From the NCBI GenBank assembly GCA_916048095.2, contig OU696594.1, positions 4,145,781 to 4,209,780 of the forward strand: a DNA stretch of 64,000 nt, written 5' to 3'. The position numbers were made by a program, and so were the translations under genes. The DNA comes from Sacculina carcini. Lineage: Eukaryota > Arthropoda > Thecostraca > Sacculinidae. The first letter of the stretch is position 1. Every line of letters begins with the position of its first letter. Below the pieces are notes generated by a model. The model searched no databases. It was not told the origin of the DNA and worked only from the letters and a program-made list of their open reading frames with translations. Below, in pieces: positions 53,054-63,700 of the stretch.

Positions 53054-54592
53054 ATTGGCGAGGATGTTGAATGGCGGGTGCTGAAGCCCGAGGTTTTTGC
53101 CACAATCATGGACTTTTTCACTTCGGGGTTGCCAATTGTTCATCCCGCCGTCGAAAAGTCCACCACAGGTCGGTTGTGTAGTCTAAACTATGTGTCACCG
53201 ATCTTGCTGTTATGTGAGATTTGTGTTTGTATGTGTATCCGTGTGTATGTTTGTGTGTGTGTATCCGTGTGTATGTAATTTATAAATATATTTAACACAC
53301 AGTTATGTGTATATTTGTGTGTATGTATATATATGCGTATTAATGTGTATTTGTGTGTGCGTGTGTATATACAAGTGTCTTATATTCGTGTATGTCTGTC
53401 TTTGTGTGTGTATGTTTGAGAGAGCAGATGAGAGCAACAGATCAGGGCATAATCACAACAGTGTACAGAATGGAGATGAAGAAGAAGACGAGGTTGTGTG
53501 TGTTATTCGTGAACTACTCGACACACGTATCAGACCGACAGTACAGGAAGACGGTGGAGATATTGAGTTTGTCAGCTTCAGCGACGGTGTGGTGCGATTG
53601 CGTATGCAAGGCTCGTGCACCGGCTGTCCCAGTTCTGCCGTCACACTCAAGAATGGCGTGCAAAACATGCTGCAATTCTACGTGCCAGAGGTGCCTACAC
53701 ATATCCCCTACACACATACACACACATACATACATACATATACATACATCCACATATACACGCACATATGTATACACATGCGCACATACATATACACATA
53801 GATACTTACACATACACACATATACGTATACACACATTTACGTATACACACAGGCACACACAAACACACATATATATATACAAACACACATATACACCTA
53901 TGCACTCATACACACATATACACCTATGCACTAATACACATGCATATACACATACCAAGGACTACTAAATGCAGGACGTACACGGCAAGATGTCTGAGTC
54001 AGCGAGCGGAGACCAGTATAGTTAGCTGTGTAGACAGAGTTTGTGAGTATTGTGTCGCTCTTCATTGAACACGTGTTGTGTCTAGCTCGGCGCGTGCAAA
54101 CTCTCAATTGTGATTGGTCGAGAGAAGCATTGTCAGCCAATTAGCGTCAGTATCATGCAGCCTGATCTTGAAATAACAGTTGGTATGTGCTTGTGTGGCG
54201 GTAGTGTTTGACTCGTTGCTGTGTAAACGCGTTGAATTAATTGGTCGCTGTTGATTTTGTGTGTTCGAAATGCAGAACAAGTGTGGTGTTGTGAAGTGCA
54301 ATGGAAATTACTGCCAGTTGCCGATTGTTTCAACTACCACCCCTTTAATTGTTCATTTTAACATGTAATGTGCAATTTAATATGCAATATAATGTATGTG
54401 CGTACGTGTGTGTGGCCCTGTTGTATGTCCGTGTGTCGGTTGTAGGTGGTGGAGGTTGAACAGGTGCAGGACGAAACCGACGAGCTGACGCATCAGGAAT
54501 TCATCAAATTCAACGCCAAAATCGAACAGGCGACCTCCAAGACTACGGATACATCTGCATCCACAGATAACACAAACTCACCATCATCATAA
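53054..54592 (+). CDS. NFU1: NFU1 iron-sulfur cluster scaffold, three 3' exons
   Basis: NFU1 delivers [4Fe-4S] clusters to mitochondrial enzymes such as lipoyl synthase. Exons proposed: 53054-53168, 53425-53690 and 54446-54592 (TAA at 54590-54592), all with AG/GT borders and matching phases. Exon 1 encodes the end of the Nfu N domain ([20 protein letters not shown]). Exon 2 encodes the NifU C-terminal domain ([20 protein letters not shown]) with the cluster-binding CTGCPSS. Exon 3 encodes [13 protein letters not shown] and an acidic tail. Exons for the transit peptide and most of the N domain are not seen upstream and may lie beyond gypsy F and E. Between exons are CA/TG-rich introns. Confidence 0.9.
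53691..53960. repeat. CA/TA microsatellite in NFU1 intron
   Basis: Dense ACACAT/ATACAC repeats directly after the exon 2 donor site. Long ORFs through it are compositional. Confidence 0.8.
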
Positions 54593-55725
54593 TGTATGTC
54601 TCCCGCTGTATGTATATGTGTGTATGTGTATATATCACCGTAGATCTCGGCCATTAAGTCTATGCCACCACTTTTCAGGTCTGAAATACTTGGTTTTTAT
54701 AGTAGTACGGTCCTCCAATAAGCCCACTCAAAATCTCAACTGTTCAGTCCGTTAGTATTTTCGATTGTTCTGTTTGTTCGACATATACAGTATATATTAA
54801 AAAATCCTTCCTTTCCTCTCATTTACGTGTTAATTTACATTTTTCATCAAACTATTGCACATATTGTGCTTTATCAACATTGATATAATTCATACTAAAA
54901 TGAAGCTTGTTTTTTAGATAAACAAAACCTTGGTAGACTGAATTTTGTACCCTGAAATAGCTTTGGCTGTTTAGCCCCCTTTGAAAAACATGGAGTAGAA
55001 TTGTCGATTAGAATATGGGCTTAATGGCCGGGATATGTGACGGGAACATGTGTGTGTGTCTGTATTTTACGTGTGTACTCATAAAGTCAACGGAGGCTGC
55101 GTTGACGCGAATGACTTCCAGGCTAATACGCTGCCGAAGTCATGTGTGTCTGTATGCTAGCCTGTGTGTGTGCGTGTGTGTTTGTATGTTAGGTAGATGA
55201 CAGTTGTAGTCTAAGGACCACTTCAAATCATATGTACTAGCTGAACTTGTTAATGAAAACACAAATGTTTCATGTTTATGTTTACTTGATAGGGTGTGAG
55301 TGTGTGTGTCTGGGCTAATACGGTCATTCCCCTGAAATACCAGCTAATGTAGCCAAATACCGTATTTTGTCGTGTATAAGAGACACCTTCAATTGTCAGG
55401 CTAAAATTCAGGAACAAGGTGTTTTAGTAATGGCTTGCTTTTTCATTATGGAAATCATTAAATATAAAATAGTAGATGTCTAAAAATATATTATTCAATA
55501 TATCAGCTGAAAATAGGTGTCCTACAAATGAATAATGAATGCCCGCTACAAGACCAAGAAACCGCCGTAATACTCTGATGAGAACAAGCTGAAACAAAAT
55601 GGAATAACAACAAAATATGAAATAAATATCATATCATGCAAGAGAATGAGAATGAGATATGAGAATGTAAGAGGCAGTGAGGTAGTGTGTGGTGGGAGGC
55701 AGTGAGAAAGAGTGTGAGAGCGGAC
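54593..55725. other. Intergenic; paired hairpins at 55086-55143
   Basis: AT-rich with TG repeats. GTCAACG (55086-55092) pairs with 55100-55106, and ATGACTTC (55111-55118) pairs with 55136-55143. No coding exon is recognised. Confidence 0.4.
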
Positions 55726-55826
55726 CTTAGTTCAGCAACTGGGATAAACCCGTCCTTGTCTTTGTCTAAGAAGCGACAAACCTGACGGAGTTCATCCCAG
55801 TTAATGGGTTTCATCTCGCGACTAAC
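55726..55826 (-). CDS. EF-hand exon of an unidentified calcium-binding protein
   Basis: On the minus strand a TTATTAG acceptor precedes an exon reading MKPINWDELRQVCRFLDKDK with the loop DKDKDGFIPVAE and then LR before a GT. The loop has Asp at positions 1, 3 and 5, Gly at 6, a hydrophobic residue at 8 and Glu at 12: a canonical calcium-binding EF-hand. The helix before it fits. Calmodulin, centrin and other EF-hand families cannot be told apart from one exon. It is convergent with NFU1. No other exon of the gene was recognised nearby. Confidence 0.75.
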
Positions 55827-56393
55827 CTAATAAAAATAGGTGTTTAGCTACAAATGAATTTTTAATGTTGTGCTTTCATTAAATGTTAAATGTTTCATTA
55901 CAGATGTCATTACGTACTGGTGCTAAAATACTATTTCATAAAATAATATTTTTATTTTATTCGAGTAACTGTATGTACTCTCATTATCTCATACTCTGTA
56001 TCTACTAGCATTTATATGGCGCATTAGTGTACTCACATATATGATGTAATAATACTGCGGTGCTATAGTTTTCAGCCGAATCTCAACGCTTAGCCGTCAG
56101 CCCACATGAAGCCCAGTCATGCTTTTTGCTTTGTAGTCGAAACAATCTCGTAGTAGGCTTATATGATGAGATGACATCACTTCTGATAGGACGACACTAC
56201 GGGTAAACGTTCAATCTATCAAATTTATTTGTCATTCGGAAGAAAACAGACTATTGACAATACATCGTAATTGAGGAGGCATAAGAACGTTTAGCTTGAG
56301 GCTTTGTTTTGAGCTTTTGAAGATTGTACTGCCTCAAAACAAGAACACATCAACGATATAAGAAACACGTATATTTCAATATTTTCGTAAGTT
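55827..56393. other. No gene seen
   Basis: AT-rich sequence, presumably intron or intergenic. Confidence 0.4.
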
Positions 56394-56604
56394 TCAATCC
56401 GAGTTTAATATTGCCTTAAATATACATTTAATATTTGCTTTTTGAAATCTGACATCTTCCGTATTTTTTTCAGTAGCGTCGACAAATTGTTCCATATTTT
56501 TTTCCAAATATGAAAAATACTCAAAGTTTTGACTTTTGTGCGTTTGAATGTGTTCGCAAAATTTTTCTGCTGCATTTAGGTTTGAAAATTTGAACGGCTT
56601 GCTG
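56394..56604 (-). CDS. Possible terminal exon, product unknown
   Basis: A minus-strand ORF ending in a stop at 56394, with a plausible acceptor (ATTGGCAG) near 56605. The product is lysine- and phenylalanine-rich (KPFKFSNLNAAEKFCEHIQT) with a cysteine-histidine stretch. No family is recognised. It is supported only by ORF length in AT-rich DNA and the splice-like border. Confidence 0.3.
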
Positions 56605-56612
56605 CCAATCAC

Positions 56613-56925
56613 ACCGAAAATAGGGAGTCAGTTACTTAGACACTTAGTTGAGACACTTAATTCGACGCAGCAAACTAGGTGACGTGGCACCACTGTCCCG
56701 TTGTCTGATGGGAGGGCGCGTCGCTTGTAGCCCGGCAGGAAGGGAGGTCTGTGATTGGTCGGAATAGGATGCTGTGACTCTCCTCTACTAGCTGAGAGAA
56801 ATAGACGCCACTTTCGTCATCATTACGTCATTATATTGGCGAGAAAACACACGCCACTTCTGTAGCCAGATCGGGCCACAATAACGACAAAGGGTTAATC
56901 GTTAAATGTGTATATTAAATGCCCC
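56613..56925. other. No gene seen
   Basis: Moderately GC-rich stretch without ORFs of interest. It may be part of the LTR-like sequence that follows. Confidence 0.3.
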
Positions 56926-56928
56926 AAG

Positions 56929-57003
56929 TGACAGCTGCTATACGGGAAGAAGCCAACTCTTATGAACACACATGTGGGCTCCGTGCAGCTCGCTGCACCT
57001 CAA
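56929..57003 (-). repeat. Gypsy F-type LTR fragment, opposite strand
   Basis: The reverse complement aligns with 52880-52963, with shared GCAGCGAGCTGCACGG, TGTGTTCATAAG and CTTCTTCCCGT. Identity is roughly 80 percent by eye. Confidence 0.65.
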
Positions 57004-57435
57004 AGCCGATCCTATCCTAGAAACATCCAGCGCTCTCGCCCTGCTGAGAACGAAGTCAAACAATATTTGTCTGGTAGAATGGGACACTAGATCACTAATG
57101 AAACTATATCTTTTGGGTGCTTCTGGTGGATGGGGCCACGTGGTGGTAATAGTGCTTGTATTTGCATCCCTTGTCACTGGATTTGTGTGTAGTTAATAAT
57201 AATGATACTAATAACAATGATGAATGCGTCGGGTGTGAAAGTCACGATTCGCCGTTGCATCGACAGACTTGAAGCTACAGTCGATTTGATGAACGACAGC
57301 TGTAGCCCTAAGAGTGGTGGGTGTCCTCGTTGGTTGTATTCGAGTGGTTTATAGAAGTTCACCCTCTGATTTTCCAGTCGGTGATGTAGAGCGGTCTGCT
57401 GGTATATGCGTGATCCGTAAGGCCATTCACACCCA
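57004..57435. other. No gene recognised
   Basis: Contains minus-strand ORFs without recognisable motifs; possibly further LTR or element remains. Confidence 0.35.
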
Positions 57436-57958
57436 ATGGTGTTTGGTACCACCCAATCAAACCCCCCCCCTCATTCTCCGTAGAGGTCTCTCCTGAACTT
57501 GGCCCTCAGAGCCGCAATCTCCGGGGGGCCGGGTCTATTCCCAGCATGGTCACATATAAGGCGTATGTGGCCAGCTGGGAGGTCGACCACTGCGCGCCCA
57601 GGTCGTGGAGTGTCTCGACGTTCGAAACCAGGTATGCGGCGTAGGTTTGCCCCGGGGAAGCTCCAGCGAGAACGCCCGACTGCATCAGGAGTAATGTTAC
57701 CCGCATGCCGGACACCCCAATTGCCTCCTACAGCGACGATCCGAGAATCCCATCGGTAGTCGCTATCCGCCTCTCCAGTGTATTGGCTGGTTCCAATTTG
57801 GTCATCCAGGCTCGAGCCGCCTCATCTAGGACATTAGGCGGGAGCGGCTCGTTGGAGTGTGCCTCTGGTCGTTGGCTGGGTCACCCGACCGACCCTCCTG
57901 TTGTACGCAGGGCGGCAATCACCGCAGCCGCGAGGTCATTCATCCCGAGGTTATCCAT
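57436..57958 (-). pseudogene. Gag-position ORF of element B, broken
   Basis: Diverged copy of 680-1194 on the same strand, starting at the ATG at 57956-57958. One frame holds NDLAAAVIAALRTTGG, LDEAARAWMTKLEP, RRIATTDGILGSSL and LLMQSGVLAGASPGQ. A TGA near 57885 and a TAG near 57729 interrupt it, and a length change in a C run near 57527 shifts the end. The TAG is shared with copy A. Family not recognised; see element A. Confidence 0.45.
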
Positions 57959-58037
57959 CTTAGGGCTCGTGATAAACCGTCAGAAGTAGTCAAGCCGCAA
58001 TCAAACAATTTTTAAGAATAAATGAATGATGTTTAGT

Positions 58038-58051
58038 CGTCGGGGTCACCA
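58038..58051 (-). promoter_or_regulatory. Primer-binding site, tRNA-Trp type (element B)
   Basis: Minus strand TGGTGACCCCGACG, one base after the repeat end CCGTTACA. It matches the known tRNA-Trp primer site of CsRn1/Kabuki elements over 14 nt. Confidence 0.6.
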
Positions 58052-58150
58052 ATGTAACGGAGTCGTTAGGCGGCGCAATATTGTGATGTTAGGCATTGCG
58101 TCGCCTCGTTACACTGGAGACACAAAAACACAAAAATGCGAGAGAACTTG
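58052..58150 (-). repeat. LTR-end repeat of element B (palindromic)
   Basis: Third copy of the ~95-bp repeat. GTAACG and CGGCGCAAT on the left pair with ATTGCG-CGCC-CGTTAC on the right, around a loop at about 58080-58093. Confidence 0.5.
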
Positions 58151-58740
58151 TGTGTCGCCAGTCTATCAAGAGCTCGTGGGTATACACAGTTGAACTCCTC
58201 CCGAGGTGAAACCCCTCCATGGTCTTGGTGTGTTTTGCGAAAGAGGTATTCGCGCAGAACAGCATGTCCGGGTACTGCTCATGTATCCACCTGGGATCAT
58301 CGTTGCCGAGCATCCTCGCATAGAGAATTCGGGTAGTTTTCGAAGAGACTCAGGTCTCCTTAACCCAATTGGTTGTCCAACGCACCCCTCCAACGTCCAA
58401 ACAGTAGACCTGTCTGTTTGGACAAATTCATAGGTCATTTTAGACTCTGCAGGTCGCCGAAAAATGGGCATATCTTCGATTCTCGACAAGTGCTCTGGTT
58501 ACCGAATGGATCTCGTTGGTGTTCAACATGAATTTTGTGTTGGCTGCCATTTGATCTCGGAGCTGAGTCATGCAGTGTCCCACCGGTTCGATGTGTCGAT
58601 TCGAGCTCCCGATGAGTTTTTGCCGTTTCAGCTTGGTATCCCTCGGCGGCAACAGTGAATAGACACAGGGTCAGGTAGTATGACGTTGTTCCAGCGGCTT
58701 GAGCCAAGCTGTCATATTCGCAGTGTATATACATATAGTG
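58151..58740 (-). repeat. Region X of element B (probable 5' LTR body)
   Basis: 58151-58500 matches 1396-1760. The rest up to about 58740 has no partner in copy A, where R1 interrupts. Broken minus-strand ORFs run through it. Confidence 0.4.
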
Positions 58741-58889
58741 TATTACTGTGCTATGCTGGTGAGTGTTTCATATTATATATTTATCTTAAAACTTGTGTGC
58801 ACTACACTCTTGGTGATGCTTCTACGAGCGTAAACGTGCAAATTGCTCTGATTACCAAATGGTGAAGCCTTAACGTGAAATTGGCTTTG
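58741..58889. other. No gene seen
   Basis: Short AT-rich stretch between element B and the Helitron fragment. Confidence 0.4.
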
Positions 58890-59450
58890 GGGAAATCAAC
58901 CTTTTTAGGACTACACCCTATCGAAAGAAGAGGTTGTGCTTCATATGGATAATTGGGGTTGTAATTGAATGCAGCTAATCTCCATTGATCAGGACGGAAA
59001 GGACGAAGTTCAATTTCAATACGGCGTAGCCTGTCTCGCAACTGTCTCTGTTCTGTCGCTTCTGGGTCTTCATTGGCTCTACTATCGGACGTCCGCTGGG
59101 CGTCCTGTTGTCGCCGCTGTTTGGCTTCCTCATCTGTTTCAATTTGCTGAGCAGTGGCAGTACGCTCAGCGTTCACTTAGCTCCGCTGCTCGGCCTCGGC
59201 CACTGGTTCACCGCGCCGAGCGGCCGCAGTCCGTTCAGCGTCATCCTTGGGGCGTTTGGCGGCCTACTCAGGGGTTTCATGGCGACGCACAGCTGCCTTG
59301 CTCTGAGCCGCCCGCTGTCGTCGTTGGTGGTTATCAGATGACAGCGTGGACGGCCCAGATTGCTCGTCGTCAATTGGCAGCTGTACGCCGCCAGACTCCG
59401 CGTTTGATTGCCTCAGGAGGTCCTTATGCGAAGCCATACGGCATGCCCAA
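58890..59450 (-). pseudogene. Helitron protein N-terminal fragment
   Basis: Minus-strand frames, broken by stops, carry the repetitive R-R-Q-x-A-A-x-R-x-x-E-T-P-E stretches (QRRQRAAQSKAAVRRHETPE, RTSDSRANEDPEATEQRQL) that precede the Helitron Rep-helicase, then FNYNPNYPYEAQPLLSIG, close to the conserved FxYDPxxxYxxHPxVxIG entry to the zinc region. The zinc-binding cysteines do not follow cleanly, so the fragment ends or is rearranged near 58930. Confidence 0.6.
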
Positions 59451-60000
59451 CACCGAGCCTTATAATGGAGAAAGATTAGCGGGGTACGTGTCGTTTTTGT
59501 TGAGAGTTCTGCGGTTACCAACCACACTCGTCACGCTTATTCTGCACTACCCGGCGCAGACGGCCGCCTTCGCGACCGCAATGATTACGACAGCACCCCT
59601 CCGGATTCCACCCGCCATTGAGTTTATGGTGACCACGGACGCGGCCACCACAGGCACAGGTATCGCGACACTCCACGGCGCATGGTCCGTGCCGTAGACG
59701 TCTCGGACCGAAATATCTGGCTCGCCATCCTAGGTCTGGCCCTTGCCAACGCGCAAGGCAGCCAACACACACTACTCGGCACCGATAACATCGGCGTGAC
59801 ATACAACCTGGCCCGCCGAATAATGCCACTCAAGATGGCGGCGGCGTATTGGCACCTGGTCGGCCAGCTACCTTTCATGGTGGCGTACGTGCCCACTACC
59901 CTTAACCCGGATGACGACCCGTCACGACGATGCGGTGATGACGCTCTACAGCAGCGCCACCCGCTACTGCTGCCGCAGTGGAGGGCCTTCAGTCGAGTTT
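59451..60000 (+). pseudogene. RNase H of a DIRS/Ngaro-type (or related) retroelement
   Basis: Plus-strand frame with FMVTTDAATTGTGIATLHGA (first RNase H Asp), shifted near 59690 to DVSDRNIWLAILGLALANAQ, LLGTDNIGVTYNLARRI (third Asp) and VAYVPTTLNPDDDPSRR. The D...DN...P-x-x-LN-x-D-D-PSRR layout fits YR-type retroelement RNase H. RT and recombinase are not seen. A gypsy or pararetroviral RNase H is less likely but not excluded. Confidence 0.5.
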
Positions 60001-60185
60001 GGGCTTCCGCCGAGAACAGACCTCAGCTTAGACTGCGGGGGCACGGGCGCCTCTGCGAAGGTTTCCACGGCCAACCGTGCACTATGGTGGCCGCTAAGGA
60101 GGCTGACCGATTTTCAGCAGGCGCTCTGCAAGTTGACAATCAACACTCGTGGAAAGCAGAGCTCAATATGCCTATCAGCCGCCTG

Positions 60186-60248
60186 TACTGCACTATTATG
60201 CACTCAATTGTATCCATTAATACCAATATAGCTAACACTGATATTGGA
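60186..60248. repeat. Outlying copy of the satellite's left flank
   Basis: TGTACTGCACTATTATGCAC and the following ~40 bp repeat 60738-60800, which leads directly into the satellite. An older copy of the flank sits 552 bp upstream. Confidence 0.7.
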
Positions 60249-60289
60249 GTACCATGTCTTCTTCCACAACTGTCGGTCGGATGAGGTAA

Positions 60290-60737
60290 ACAGGTTCTAA
60301 GAGAATTAATAGCTTCATTTTCAGATCATGAGATTGACTTCAGTCACCCAGAAGGAGGGACACATCAAGTTGGCAATACATTATTTTTCACCGAACACGG
60401 GTGTGTAGAGGGAGGCAAGGCCATGGAGTTATGTCCTGATGCTCAAAGATATCCTGTTGTTGCGCAGTAATGCGTTAATCGGATTTCATTTGTTGGTCAC
60501 CTTTGCGTACACTGTGATCATGCAGCACTCTCCCTGTGCTCCATAGCGCAAATTAGCATTCAGTTGAGTCGTTTTCGATAAAAATCCACACCCACACCCA
60601 CATCCTGACTTACTTAGGCTTTCTTGCTTTACATCCTGGAGGATCTTGAAGGCACTCTAGATAACTCATAACAATCTCTAAGGAAGCGCAGGTGGTCAAT
60701 GTTTTCCCACTTTTTTGGCTCAAATCCACGCATTCTG
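60290..60737. other. No gene seen; degenerate satellite unit near 60503-60545
   Basis: 60503-60545 reads TTTGCGTACACTGTGATCATG and onward like a satellite unit with part deleted. The rest is unique. Confidence 0.4.
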
Positions 60738-63700
60738 CAACTGTACTGCACTATTCTGCACTCAATTGTATCCATTAACACCAATATAGCTAACACTATT
60801 TGCGTAGACTCTGATCCTGCACTCTCTCCCTGACCATCTCTCCGAGTGGCGGATGTGCCCGATGATGAGCGAGCCTCGCCTTTACTCTGTTCCTGCACCA
60901 CTTTCTCCCTGTGCTCCCTGTCGTCGAGAACGATTCGCGTCCCGTCGCGTCCATTAACACCAATATAGCTAACACTATTTGCGTAGACTCTGATCCTGCA
61001 CTCTCTCCCTGACCATCTCTCCGAGTGGCGGATGTGCCCGATGATGAGCGAGCCTCGCCCTTACTCTGTTCCTGCACCACTTTCTCCCTGTGCTCCCTGT
61101 CGTCGAGAACGATTCGCGTCCCGTCGCGTCCATTAACACCAATATAGCTAACACTATTTGCGTAGACTCTGATCCTGCACTCTCTCCCTGACCATCTCTC
61201 CGAGTGGCGGATGTGCCCGATGATGAGCGAGCCTCGCCTTTACTCTGTTCCTGCACCACTTTCTCCCTGTGCTCCCTGTCGTCGAGAACGATTCGCGTCC
61301 CGTCGCGTCCATTAACACCAATATAGCTAACACTATTTGCGTAGACTCTGATCCTGCACTCTCTCCCTGACCATCTCTCCGAGTGGCGGATGTGCCCGAT
61401 GATGAGCGAGCCTCGCCTTTACTCTGTTCCTGCACCACTTTCTCCCTGTGCTCCCTGTCGTCGAGAACGATTCGCGTCCCGTCGCGTCCATTAACACCAA
61501 TATAGCTAACACTATTTGCGTAGACTCTGATCCTGCACTCTCTCCCTGACCATCTCTCCGAGTGGCGGATGTGCCCGATGATGAGCGAGCCTCGCCTTTA
61601 CTCTGTTCCTGCACCACTTTCTCCCTGTGCTCCCTGTCGTCGAGAACGATTCGCGTCCCGTCGCGTCCATTCACACCAATATAGCTAACACTATTTGCGT
61701 AGACTCTGATCCTGCACTCTCTCCCTGACCATCTCTCCGAGTGGCGGATGTGCCCGATGATGAGCGAGCCTCGCCTTTACTCTGTTCCTGCACCACTTTC
61801 TCCCTGTGCTCCCTGTCGTCGAGAACGATTCGCGTCCCGTCGCGTCCATTAACACCAATATAGCTAACACTATTTGCGTAGACTCTGATCCTGCACTCTC
61901 TCCCTGACCATCTCTCCGAGTGGCGGATGTGCCCGATGATGAGCGAGCCTCGCCTTTACTCTGTTCCTGCACCACTTTCTCCCTGTGCTCCCTGTCGTCG
62001 AGAACGATTCGCGTCCCGTCGCGTCCATTAACACCAATATAGCTAACACTATTTGCGTAGACTCTGATCCTGCACTCTCTCCCTGACCATCTCTCCGAGT
62101 GGCGGATGTGCCCGATGATGAGCGAGCCTCGCCTTTACTCTGTTCCTGCACCACTTTCTCCCTGTGCTCCCTGTCGTCGAGAACGATTCGCGTCCCGTCG
62201 CGTCCATTAACACCAATATAGCTAACACTATTTGCGTAGACTCTGATCCTGCACTCTCTCCCTGACCATCTCTCCGAGTGGCGGATGTGCCCGATGATGA
62301 GCGAGCCTCGCCTTTACTCTGTTCCTGCACCACTTTCTCCCTGTGCTCCCTGTCGTCGAGAACGATTCGCGTCCCGTCGCGTCCATTAACACCAATATAG
62401 CTAACACTATTTGCGTAGACTCTGATCCTGCACTCTCTCCCTGACCATCTCTCCGAGTGGCGGATGTGCCCGATGATGAGCGAGCCTCGCCTTTACTCTG
62501 TTCCTGCACCACTTTCTCCCTGTGCTCCCTGTCGTCGAGAACGATTCGCGTCCCGTCGCGTCCATTAACACCAATATAGCTAACACTATTTGCGTAGACT
62601 CTGATCCTGCACTCTCTCCCTGACCATCTCTCCGAGTGGCGGATGTGCCCGATGATGAGCGAGCCTCGCCTTTACTCTGTTCCTGCACCACTTTCTCCCT
62701 GTGCTCCCTGTCGTCGAGAACGATTCGCGTCCCGTCGCGTCCATTAACACCAATATAGCTAACACTATTTGCGTAGACTCTGATCCTGCACTCTCTCCCT
62801 GACCATCTCTCCGAGTGGCGGATGTGCCCGATGATGAGCGAGCCTCGCCTTTACTCTGTTCCTGCACCACTTTCTCCCTGTGCTCCCTGTCGTCGAGAAC
62901 GATTCGCGTCCCGTCGCGTCCATTAACACCAATATAGCTAACACTATTTGCGTAGACTCTGATCCTGCACTCTCTCCCTGACCATCTCTCCGAGTGGCGG
63001 ATGTGCCCGATGATGAGCGAGCCTCGCCTTTACTCTGTTCCTGCACCACTTTCTCCCTGTGCTCCCTGTCGTCGAGAACGATTCGCGTCCCGTTGCGTCC
63101 ATTAACACCAATATAGCTAACACTATTTGCGTAGACTCTGATCCTGCACTCTCTCCCTGACCATCTCTCCGAGTGGCGGATGTGCCCGATGATGAGCGAG
63201 CCTCGCCTTTACTCTGTTCCTGCACCACTTTCTCCCTGTGCTCCCTGTCGTCGAGAACGATTCGCGTCCCGTCGCGTCCATTAACACCAATATAGCTAAC
63301 ACTATTTGCGTAGACTCTGATCCTGCACTCTCTCCCTGACCATCTCTCCGAGTGGCGGATGTGCCCGATGATGAGCGAGCCTCGCCTTTACTCTGTTCCT
63401 GCACCACTTTCTCCCTGTGCTCCCTGTCGTCGAGAACGATTCGCGTCCCGTCGCGTCCATTAACACCAATATAGCTAACACTATTTGCGTAGACTCTGAT
63501 CCTGCACTCTCTCCCTGACCATCTCTCCGAGTGGCGGATGTGCCCGATGATGAGCGAGCCTCGCCTTTACTCTGTTCCTGCACCACTTTCTCCCTGTGCT
63601 CCCTGTCGTCGAGAACGATTCGCGTCCCGTCGCGTCCATTAACACCAATATAGCTAACACTATTTGCGTAGACTCTGATCCTGCACTCTCTCCCTGACCA

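Noticed and set aside
53307..53968. 164- to 193-residue ORFs spanning the NFU1 exon
   Set aside because: Only 53425-53690 matches NFU1; the rest is CA/TG microsatellite intron read through.
56394..56604. Joining the 56.4-kb ORF to the EF-hand exon as one gene
   Set aside because: The ORF ends in a stop upstream of the EF-hand exon on the same strand, so it cannot be an internal exon of that gene.
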